Assembly: GCF_037038585.1 (NCBI RefSeq)
Contig: NC_092525.1
Location: 17,154,867-17,218,866 of the forward strand
Reading direction: 5' to 3'
Origin: Patagioenas fasciata
Lineage: Eukaryota; Chordata; Aves; Columbiformes; Columbidae
DNA length: 64,000 bases
Shown piece by piece: positions 42,282 through 54,200 of this stretch. The translations under genes and the position numbers were made by a program. Within the stretch, counting starts at the first letter, position 1. Each line of letters opens with the position of its first letter. The notes under the pieces were generated by a model that was given only the letters and a program-made list of their open reading frames with translations, searched no databases and had not been told where the DNA came from.

Positions 42282-45200
42282 GTGAGAGCGGGGACCCGGT
42301 GGTGTGCGGGGAGGGTGGGGGAGAGGCGGCTGGTGCCGCGGCGCCCGGATCTCGGCGTCACGGTTGCGACATGATATTGACTCTTCTGCCCTGGTGAGAC
42401 CGCATCTGGAATATTGTGTCCAGTTCTGGGCCCCTCAGTTCCAGAAGGACAGGGAACTGCTGGAGAGTCCAGCGCAGGGCAACGAAGATGATGGAGTGAA
42501 GCATCTCCTGTGTGAGCAAAGATTGAGGGAGCTGGGGCTCTTGAGCTTGGAGAAGAGGAGACTGAGGGGTGATCTCGTTAATGTTTATAAATATATGAAG
42601 GGTGAGTGTCATGAGGATGGAGCTAGGCTCTTCTCGGTGACAACCAATGGTAGGACAAGGGGCAATGGGTACAAACTGGAACACAAAAGGTTCCACTTAA
42701 ATTTGAGAAGAAACTTCTTCTCAGTGAGGGTGACAGACACTGGACCGGGCTGCCCAGGGAGGTTGTGGAGTCTCCTTCTCTGCAGACATTCAAACCCGCC
42801 TGGACACCTTCCTGTGTAACCTCATCTGGGTGTTCCTGCTCCGACAGGGGGATTGGACTGGATGAGCTTTTGAGGTCCCTTCCAACCCGTGACATTCTGT
42901 GATTCTGTGCCCCAGCCGGTCGGTTGGATGTCCGGTGTGGGGTTGTGACTGTGATCGCTGCAGGGGTCGGAGCTGGCTCTGCCCCTCATACCCGCCCGAC
43001 TGCTGTCCCGCCCGAAGAGAAGCTGCTAAATTAATGTATGCTGTGATTAAGTTACAAAAGATGTATCCATCATTAACCGATTGCTATGATCAATGCTTTC
43101 TGGCCACCTGCAAAACCAGGGGATATTTCTCAAGTTTTAGATCCTTCTGCACAAAGATTGACAGAAGATTGAGTAATACATGGTTTAGAAGCAGAGTGCT
43201 TAGTTTACATTTAGCTAATGTATTTTAAGTAAGAAACTAAACAATGATAACTAACATCATTGATTATTTCTTAGTGTAGATGTATGTCAAAATTTTCAAA
43301 AGTTGTAATGCATATGCAATAACTATGTGAATATAAGCAACGCAAGAGCATCCAGTCTTTGGAGCGCTAATGGAGGATGATCCCCAGTGCTGATAAAATA
43401 AAGAATGCCGCTTAGCAGCATAATTGTCTCTGCTGCTAAGTTTATTTCTTGGTTTCACGATGGGTAAGTGCCCTCAGAGCCCAGGCAGGGACAGTGCCCC
43501 AGTCCTTGAGAACAGTGTGACAGCTCAGGATGAGGAACCTGCTGATGAGAGTATGCCATCCTATCTAAATAGGGAAGGAAGAAAATACTTTATAATTGGC
43601 TTTACATCCTCTGACAGCTGGATTCATCTTGTCTCTGAGGGCTGCTCCAAATCTGAAGGCTGTGGGTTGACAGTCCCTGAGGAAACAGTTGGTGTAAATG
43701 CTGGGTATGCACAGGCTGGGGCAATAAGACTGATTTGTGAAACTCTTGCCGCTTTTAAAGGAGGAGATAAAAACCTCAATGACATACTCATATATTTTTT
43801 TAACCCAAACTTTAATGTTTGTATATTAATGCTACTACATTATTTAGTATAAATATCAATATTTGTTAGTATTAATGTTGAGATTTCATTCATACACTTA
43901 TTAACATAATATTGTTTTAATTGATAACTTACAATGATCAACTTCTAGGCTTTAATCATGCATTCTTTCCTGTTTTGTCTCCCATGCAGTGGAATGAAAT
44001 TACCAAATATTTCCGAGCAGGCATGCCGTTAAGGAAACACAGGCAACATTTCAAAAAGCATGGCAGCTGTTTCACTGCCTCGGAAGCTGTGGACTGGCTC
44101 CATGAAGTGTTAAGGACTAACAGTAACTTTGGTCCTGAAGTTACCAGGCAGCAGACTGTTCAGTTACTGGGAAAGTTCCTCAAGAATCATGTAATTGAAG
44201 ATATAAAAGGGAGATGGGGATCTGAAAATTTAGAAGACAATGGTGCACTATACAGGTACTGAAACAAAGACCAGTTAAGAGAGCTCTTCAGGTTGAGAAC
44301 TTTATTTAAAAACCTTAATGCTCAAATTCTCAAAAGTATCTTGCTTTGGGTTAATCACTTGGACCAAAAATTAATTGCTAACACTGCTTTACTTGGCTCA
44401 CTGTTTTAGTTTACTCTGCCTTGCAGTATAGACCGTATATCCTGTATGCTGAGGGCTGGTTCCATGCTTTTGTCTAGCCACGCTTTTCAACTTGTAGTAA
44501 CTCTGTGCTGTGTTTACTTCTGTCCATTTTACTGAAAGTCTAAGTGGGAAACAGACCCTCCCTTTAGTTCTATAACTCACTTCTCAAACTCTGCTCTTAG
44601 TGTAAATATCCGAGTATCTTTAGCTTGTCTTTGGAATCAAGAAAAGTAGCCCAAAGCTAATTTATAATACAATAATGTTCAACAGCATTGTAAAGAAAAA
44701 AAATCACTGTTTTTCTTCCTAATTTCCTGAATCTTTTCAGGATCTTATGGAATCATAGGGTATGTGACTACTTATGTTTCTAATTTATTCCTAATACGTT
44801 TAACATCTCTCCTATTAATTACAGGTTTCCATCAACATCTCCAGTTAAACCTCTGCCAAGCTCATGTCCACAAAAAGAGAACTTGGAAAACTTACCTAGA
44901 GACAAAGAAAAACTTTTTAAACTACCACATTTATCCAGGAGAACTTTTAGAAAACATGAATTACTACAGTCTCTGGTAATAACTTATGTTTTGTACAGAA
45001 TTACAGTTGCCATCCATTTTCGTCATTAAAAAAAAAAAAAAAAAAAAAACTAGCAGCAGTCATCTTAAGAGGCTTGTTTATCTTATAGTATAAACCACTC
45101 ATTTTCAGGAAAATTTAGAAAATCCAAAACCTGATACAATAGAAGAAAGTAAGGAAGATGCACTGCATAGGGAGGAAATAAGCCAGGAATACGTGCAAGA

Positions 45201-48200
45201 AACTTGGAGAAATATCATTCTACTGCAGTAAGTAATTTATTATAATAAAGCACCTTCTCATGTATGTGCTTTGTGTATGTAATGGTCCAATCAAGCTTTT
45301 GGCTTGCACTTTTTTTTAATGTTTTTGAAATTCTGTTTTAAGTTGAATATATTATTGTTTACATATTCTTTTCAATGTATTTATTAACATTAGATTGTTG
45401 CATTTAAGAAATCCATTGAAATTTACTGGTGCTGGTGTTAAAGTATATTTTAAGTACCATAGATGCTCTTTCTTACTGTTTTTTGGTGTTTGTCCTGGGC
45501 AAAAGTCTGTCCTCAAATAGTCCTTCTGGGAGTGAGAATTTATTAAACTTATCAAGTAACAGGTGTTTGCATAGAATGAAAATAAGTTCTTTCCGTATCA
45601 TTACTAGCAAACCTTTAGACAGCATCTGCTCTTCTTCCCCACAGTTTGCAAACCATCTTGGGCCTCCCGTCTCTGGACGAAGTTTTGCAGCCAACACAGA
45701 TAGTTCCCGAGTACGTCATCTACAACATGACTAACACGAGCAAACATGGTGTTGTTATTTTGCAGAACAAATCAGGTATTTTTTTTTCTGTTTTTGTTTA
45801 AAGTTTCTGTATGGTATCATTACAACAAAGAATACCTAAGTAGACAGGGTTCTTAGGGACATCATTTGGAGGTGGATTTGGCAGCATTAATGATTGGACA
45901 TGATGATCTTAAAGGTCTTTTCCAACCAAAATAATTCTATAATAATTACAGTAACATGTTTCGTAGTCTGTCTTTTACACTTTTTCCCGGAGTACAGTTC
46001 AGTGTATTTGTGTAGAAGGTTTTGTAGGTGTATTACATTCACTTTTAAATTACACATGTGTAGCAATATTTAAAATTAGTTTTAAATTTAATCTTTTATA
46101 TTTGAGGTATTATTTAATACGTGTGCCATTATTTGTATTGGTCACTAAGTATTCTGGCTTGTGTATAAATAATGTATTTTTTTGTTTATTTTAGAAGACC
46201 TCCCTCACTGGGTGTTGTCAGCTATGAAATGCCTCGCATACTGTAAGTCACAGAATAGCTTTTATTTTCCAGGAACCTATTTTGAGGGTTCAAAGTGAAA
46301 TACACTTGTATGTTAAGATCAGCTGTGATGTTTCATTTTGGAAGTTCAAATAATCTAAGTGCCCTGATGTGTGGAGAAGCCATGAAAGCAACTGTGTAAG
46401 CTTTCAGTGGAATTATGCTGTCCAAGGCTGTGAAAAAGTTAAGAACTGGGTTTTATGAGAATAATTCTTATTAACAAAGAGGCAGAGAGAAAACTTCAGT
46501 GTTTGGGCAAAACCCTTGTGTGTTTTTTTCTAATGTAGTTTTTCAGGAGTAAAAGGACTTTCCTTTTCCTGTTTCAGGCTTTGAGCTGGACTAACACAGT
46601 TCCTACATTTCATATTAACCTGGGGAGGCCAATTTGCAGGATACCAGTTGGATTTTTATTTGGCTTAAGAGAAATCAAACAAAGTTTTTCGAAAGGTTTG
46701 ACATAAAAGCTTGCTTGTATCGTCAGCTTTATAGTCTACTAAATTTGTCATGAGACCAGAAAGAAGAATTGTACTCATTTGTTCCTAGATCCCGGACTTG
46801 GAGTATAGCTCCTCCAGTTCTTCCTTCTTGCCTTCCCCACCTTTTTCTCCAAACTGTCTTCAGAAAAAACTTGTACACCAAACCCTGTAAGACACCTTTC
46901 ATAGTTACAGTTCAGCTGTGGAGGACAAAGACCTTAATGTTTTGCGAATCACTGTGTAGTAGATGAGATGGAATTTTAAAGTCAGACATTTCAGCTGGTA
47001 AGCATGTTTTGTGACAACTGCACTTTCATTGTCTGCAGACTGAGAGTCAGTCTGCACTCATCCCTTGTTTTTGTGTTAATGTATGAAATATCTGAAAGTG
47101 GTTACAACTTACAGAAAATTTAGAATGTCTTGTTTGTTTTCTTTGTGTATTTGTTTAAATGTAAAATTTAGAAAGGTGTGATGTTAAATCTTAACAAGAA
47201 TCAGTTACGGAAGGCATCAGTGTTACCTGTACTTGAGCAGCTAGTTTGGAACTACTGGGAAAGTATTTACTATGCAGTAATACAATTAACCCAGGTTTTC
47301 ACACACTGAGAGAAAAAAAAATAAATACATTCCCAGTGAACCTAATGAAGTTCAGTTTCTAATGGCTCAATGAAATGTGGATTCTGCTGCTAATAAAGGA
47401 GCAGTTTTGTTCTTCAGTGTGTGTTGTGGCAGACCTGGGTGTTACTAATATCTCCTTTACACTGCCATTGGTTTTTGTGAAATTTCACAGAATTTGGTTT
47501 TGACGCTTCCTTTGTCAGCTGTATTTGAAATTGTTACAAACAGTACAGATCACGAGTAAGTAAACTTTGCATGTTTAAGAAGCAGGCTTTGAAAAGATTC
47601 TGGAGAAGAAGAGGACAGCTAGACTGACAATTAGACTTACTCTTTTTGGTTTTTAATAAAATTGCCTCTTTAAATGGCTAACAGGGCATGCTGGAGTTAG
47701 GTGAGTGCCTCTCAAATGGAAGCTGAGATTGAGCTCTTTATGTGTGTGCTTGCCCTGCTATTTAACTCTTGCCCCTATTACTGGCAGTCGTCTTCGTTAG
47801 CTCCCCTCAAAGCCATACTACCTGTAACGTGGTTGTTTATGTCTGCATATATTTCTAGCTGTGGAGTGGAACCGTGGTAGGGCTCTGTGCAAGGTTAGTG
47901 TGACTTCACAAGTTCAGTTTGTAGGGTCTGCTCTTGTGAAAATGACCCTTGTGGGTTGTTTTTTTTCGACATGACCCTTTTTCTTCAGCTGCATTCCCAA
48001 ATACACAGAGCCCCTTACCTGAAGAGCACTCTTAGGAAAAGCAGGACAGGGAAGAGCTTGGTGAGTGGATTTAAACCAAAGTGGAAAATGTAGCCGAGCA
48101 CTGGTTTTTGAGCATTTCAATAGCTTAATTCCCATGTCAGTCCTGTATTTAGAACTAACAGGTCTTTATATTCATGAGATGAAAACTGCAAGCAAGCTTG

Positions 48201-51200
48201 ATTTTATCTCTGCATCTGCCAGCTGTACAGTAACTGAAGGTGGTAGGTACTTTGCACAGTGAAAACTAAAAATACGCTGGCAGGGGAAATACTGCTTTAG
48301 TGTATTTTCAGTGTAGTGTGTGCTAATGTGATTATGGATTATAGTTTGATCATATCAAAAGTTAAATTTTCCCTAGTTCTTTGTGTAATTAAACCTGCCA
48401 TCTCCTAATTCATTGGAATTGGCTTTGTAAGTTAGTTTATTTCGCTTGTAGGAGTTCAGTGAAATGTAATAACATTATGGTTAAAAGAACTCGAAAACAT
48501 CAAATATTTGTACCAGACCTCTTTCATTCATTCTTTTTCTTGTCTGTAGCAACATGAGGTCAAGGTTGATTAACCAGATCTCATAGATAATTGAATTGTT
48601 TACCTGTCCCCTTCTGAAGAGAAGATCCACAATGGGAGTAGTGGTGAACAAAACTTCCACTTCAAAACTGGTCTCAGCATGAGACTCTTGATCTGGGAGC
48701 TGGAGATTTCTGTGGGAGAGTTGGGATTAGTTTGGAAATGAAGGGAAATGCTAGAATCTTGTGAATTATTTTGCTGAGGAACCTGGAAAGGGCATAAATG
48801 AGTTTTCATTTATTTTCCTGATGGGGAACAGCTTGTTGGAACTAAGCACAACTCCTCAGTGGGTATACAGAGTATTTTATACTATTTTTGCTTACAAGTG
48901 GTACAGTGCTGAATTAAACAAAATATTTGTATAATGCTGACATGATTCTTTTCTTGTGGAACAGTAATTCCTATAAGAATAAACTTATGTTGATTTTTTT
49001 AAATTATGTTTTTTAATAATGGAATTGTGAGAGTAAGTCCTTTTGTTAATTTTCTCTCTTCACCTCTTTTTAGGGCCTAGAAATAATGACATGAGCCAAC
49101 CAACTTACAGTGGGTTTGAACGGGATGTGTTCAGAACAGTTGCTGATTACTTTCTCAATCTCCCCGAACCATTACTTACTTTTGAATACTATGAACTTTT
49201 TGTTAATATTTTAGGTATGTATGAGCTTAGAAATCATCAATACAACCTGTAAGTTTATATCAACAGGGGAACAAATCTGTAATTCAAAGCAGACCTTGAT
49301 GCTGTAATTTAAATGGCAAGTTGAATCTGAGGAAGATCATCAATGCTGTCATTCTGTAGTACAATATTAATTGAAATGCAGTTCTGTCTCATAATGTCCT
49401 ATAGCAATTGCTGTCTGAGCTAACATTCTAAATATGCATTAACCATAATTTTTAAAAATGTGCTCTTTCCTGCCTGTTCCTCACTGTTGCAGCCTGTTAC
49501 CGTTGTTCTTGCATGTTGATTGCAGTTATCTTGTTGGATTGCTTTTGGACTGAGCTAAAAACCTAAGGGTTTTACTAACAGAGTCAACTATAAATGAGTG
49601 TCTTACATTTGTTGTCTTCTGTGTTCAGTCAGCAGCTTGCTTTCTGAACTTGTTCATTTTCGTACCACTTGCATCTTAACTTATTTTTCATTTTCTGATA
49701 GTTATGTGTGGCTACATCACAATTCCAAATATAAGCAGAGGAAAGCATTCTGCCCAAGATGAGGAACGTAACCCACAACCTTCAAAAATTCTTCACTTGA
49801 ACTCTTTCAAGTCAACTGAGTGTCTTCTTCTAAGCCTCCTTCGCAAAGAACCTGACAAAAAAAAGAAAGAATATGAAGCTTCCAGGAAGTCTTCTTCAGA
49901 AGAGCTAACTATTCAGAAACAATGCACAAAGAAATTGCAGCAATATCAGCTGACATGTAGGCAAGGTAGTGCCGAAAATCTAATAGGGGGAAGTTGTCAA
50001 AATCTTTCAGGTTTCAGGAAGGAACAAGTTCCACCTCGAACATTTAGGACAAGATGTTACTCTTTGGAAATAATTGGAGATACTGCTTCAAATGTATGTA
50101 ATAGAGGAGAATCTGATTCCCTTGGGCACAGTGATGTGAACACCACCCTGGGCACAAGAAATCGAAAACAATCACCACTGTCTGAGCATAAAGCTAATTC
50201 TGTGTTGGAGCTTGGGTTTGATAACATGTGCCAAAACCAAACCCGTGGTATCCAGAGAGTGGCTGCCTCAACTCTGCAGGATAAAGAACTGCTTAATGAA
50301 AGTTGTGGGTCGAAGCAAATATGCAGGTCTCTGAGTTTACTTGGCAAGAGGAACTCCAGAAGTTGTGCCAACATCAATGTACCCGTTGCTGAAATCACAG
50401 TAAAGCCAAAGCCTCAACTTTGTGGGCAAGGAAAACCAAATACTTCTGGTGTGGACGTCAGGACGGAGGTTTCCAATATCACCATCAATAAGAGACGCTG
50501 TAAAAGTACCACAGAACTCTCAGAATTCTCTTTCACTCACTCTTTTATGTTGACTGGCACGCAAAGTAAGATGGGTTTCTAAAGCATGTTGTATTGGCTT
50601 ATTGTGTTGTCTGACTAATCTCTGCTTCCTTAATCTTTGGCACTGTTGCTCGGTTTTTTGATAACCGTATAACATGATCTGTGGGTTTTAAGAAAAAAAA
50701 ATGATTCTACTACATTGCGCTGCCTAAGGGGAGCTTTTCATTCCTCTGCTAACAAATCATAGGGTGTAGTATCTTTAGAGCCTGAACTCGATGTGTCAGC
50801 ATTCACCTTTTTGTTCAGGTAAGTGATGAGGAATTCTGACCTAGACACTCTCTAAGAGTGGGCAGAGAATTTACCCAGACCTGCCTCTTGGAGGAGATAC
50901 ATTTTTCTGGGCTTTGAAACTCATTTTTTGGAAATACTTCCAGGAATAACATTAGTGTTACTTACTAATTGTACCAGCAGTTTACCATAATGAAGCAAGT
51001 TGAAGATGACCACACACAAAAAAAGCCACATAACATTATCTATCATGTTACAACTGATTTCTATGAAATGTAGATTATCATTGAAAATAATAAAATTTCT
51101 TATACCAAGATAAAAATATCCTGAAAGTTGGTTCCAATCTTAACGACAGCTGTCTTTACAATTAACTTGTAGATCTCCTTCAGCCTCATTTAGAAAGAAT

Positions 51201-54200
51201 TGCTGTTGAAGCGCTACAGATATGTTGTTTGTTGCTTCCACCACCAAATCGTAGAAAGATTCAGCTCCTAATGCGTATGATCGCTCGGATCAGTGAAAAC
51301 GTTGATATGCCACGGCTACACGATGCAATGGGAACGCGTTCTTTGGTAAGAGAATCATAAGTGCAGCATGTCTGTTGTTTTTAAAATTGTGGCTAAAGTA
51401 ATGCTGAGAACACCCGCGATATTCTGTACTTGAGGTTCTTGTCCTTGCAATTAAATAGTCACCAACGGGCAGGTTTTTTTGTCTCAAGAATACTTACAAA
51501 ACTCTGACTTGTAGTAAGAACTTTTTTGTGTCCATCCTAATATATTTCAAATATTGGTGTTGCTTTTGTTTACTTTGAGAGGAGAAGGGAAATAATTTCT
51601 TAATAGAATGTGAATGACTGCTTAGTCTGATTTCTGACCCAACCACCATCTAACTTAATAGGTGTTGGCAAAGTGTCTGTGGAAAACCTAGTGTTTGTGT
51701 ACGTGAAGTTGTGACAAAACTGGTTCCAAATAAGTGTATTTTCTGCCTCATGAGTTTAAAGACGAGCTTCAAAGTCTGAATTTAAGCTTTCGTTGGAATT
51801 ACTAAATACTTTTGTCAAACAAGATTAGATAAAACTAAGTTACCTGCAGATGCTAATTTAATATAAGCTTGCTAAAAACTGGAAATATAGAAGCTTTAAA
51901 AATTATTTTAAAGCTATTTAAAACTGGATGTCGGTTAGGCTGACTCTGCAGGTTTTTGATCATCTCACTTGTCTCAAGATGGCTAATTGGACATTTTCTA
52001 CAGGGGAAGACTTACTACCTTTCTAAAAATACGTATTTCATAACTGAAAGTACCGTTCAAAAGTGTCCAAGTCTAATGTTATAAGAAGTTACTTTTATTT
52101 CGGATAAGAAAAAAATTATAATTGGTTTTCCTCCTCTCTTGACCAGTGGTGCTGGCAAGAGGCTGCAGTGCCATTTGGTACTGGGGGTTTCCTGCTACCA
52201 CTGTGTAGACTGGAAAGAAGGCAAATCCCCCTCGATGACTTGAACTAACGATCTGCTGAACACTTCCAGATGATACAGACCTTTTCTCGGTGCGTGCTGT
52301 GCTGTGCAGAAGAAGTAGATCTCGATGAGCTGCTTTCCACACGGTTGGTTTCATTTCTAATGGACCATCAGCAAGAAATATTTAAAGTACCAACTTACCT
52401 GCAGGTTGCAGTGCGAGATCACCTGGAATATGTGAAGATGTCTCAGGTTGGTGGCATGAGAGAAGTTTAAATTAATTTGCTGATTACAGAATATTTGTTA
52501 CTTCTGAAAGTGGGATGGGAAAACTGCAAATAAAACCACTGTTTTGAACGCAGAATTGCATTAAACTGTTGGTGTAGTCATAAATATTAGCTACATTATA
52601 AAGTTTTGCAGCTTATGATGTTGTTCTAAGTTAGTGTGCTTGGGTGTTTGTTAGCTTCTTACTGAAATAGTGATACATGATGATTTGCAAATACCCAGAC
52701 CCCTTCTTCAACTTCTGTTTCAGTGCAAATATCCAAAGGAAGAAATTTGTGCCATATTACCAACATATTCATACTGCAAACAAATAACTCCTCAGGAGTT
52801 TGAGGAACAAAAGGTTTCTACCTCTCAAGCTGCAGTGGCAGAGCTCTTGGAGAACATTATCAAAGATAAAAACTTGTCTGTGAAAGACAAAAAGAAAAAG
52901 CTAAAACAGGTAAGAAATGTGGTGGATAATTCTTTTAATTCTGACAAGGCCTTTGAGGGAAGGATCTCAATCCCTGGGACAGACTCAGAGCAGACTGGAG
53001 ACAGAGGAATGCTGGGTTTTCCCCGGAGGGCTGTTAAGTGTATTTGAATTGTGTGCTCTGATTGGGATTTTAAAGACAGGTCTAATACCACATTTCAGGC
53101 AGCAGCAGCAGCATTCAAACAATGATTTGAAACCCATGTAATGTTATCCCAAGATTCTGCTTTCTGTTCCATCATGTGTGGTAGAATTACAGCGTGGTTT
53201 CTCATACACTGGCTCTACAAGTTAATAATTAAAATGCACTGGAAAGACTTAAAATCAATGAATGATAAAATCATCAATTTTTGCTTTAAGGGGTCAAACT
53301 CTATCTGTTCTCAACTCTAAATATTCTTTTCTGAGGATTTAGCTTTGTGTTTTGTAACGTGTATATTGCTAAGATTATCTGGTACTTCTATGGCCTATTA
53401 CTAAAGCTAAAATACAGCAAATCTGACAGGATTTAATACTTGAGGGTTTTTCTTTTTTAGAAAATCTTTGGCAAGTATTTCTGAGCAATTGAATAGTATT
53501 GTACTTGTCCTGGAATCTCCTAAGCAAGTCTTGTGACTCAAATTTGAAAAAGGAGCTTTTCGGAGCAAGTACGTTTCTTTCTCTTTGCCCTCTCCCCGCT
53601 TCTGAAATACTGACTTTCATACATGTTGTGAAAACTTTCTGGTCCCATAAAAGTGAAGGGTGGACTTTTAAGTTCATTAAAAGAGTAATTAATTACAGTT
53701 GATTTAAAACTTGGAGGAAACAAGCGGTAAAGAGTGACACATAGCAGCATGTTAAGCAGGTGAAATGGGGAGGAAGGAAATAAAACTCAAATCCTCTAAC
53801 AGCAAAACTCGAAGTACATACTTGCACTCTTGATGGGTTCCCACTGAAGTACAGCTCATACTGTAAGGACCACATGTTAGCAAAGGTTATTTTTAAAATT
53901 CACAGAGCTTTACCATTGTAGTCCTGTCGTTTGTGCTGGGATAGCTAGTGGTGTGATAAATTACAGCTTTTCAGAGTGATTATTCAGTTTAGATACTTAT
54001 AATTGGGGAAAACTAAACATGTGGCACTTTTTAGAGGGTCATGTCCAACTTGGGTTGTCACCAGGATTTAGCAATGGTGTCATGTTCCATAGGCTGAATC
54101 AATCAGCAGAAAGCCTTGGCTGGTGCATAGATGTATTTACCGTTATTCATTCCTTCCTGAGACTTTTCATAATAAAAGGGCAAAATGTCAGAAATATGTC

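Larger units (their letters stand above)
41880..42360 (+). promoter_or_regulatory. DEPDC1: CpG-rich promoter of DEPDC1
   Basis: A sharp rise in G+C and CpG against an AT-rich background, centred on DEPDC1 exon 1, marks a CpG-island promoter. There is no TATA box at a useful distance. A CCAAT box (42,132-42,136) and a CHR-like hexamer (TTCAAA, 42,166-42,171; TTTGAA on the other strand) lie 60-100 bp upstream of the ATG. GC-box-like GGGCGG motifs surround them. Known biology: G2/M genes controlled by DREAM/MuvB and NF-Y typically have CCAAT boxes and a CHR in TATA-less promoters, which fits DEPDC1's proliferative expression. The transcription start itself is not determinable here. Confidence 0.8.

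Noticed and set aside
42304-42819. 171-codon + strand frame after DEPDC1 exon 1
   Set aside because: Its translation is the C-terminal end of a CR1 reverse transcriptase with out-of-frame tail, so it is a transposon remnant and not an extension of DEPDC1.
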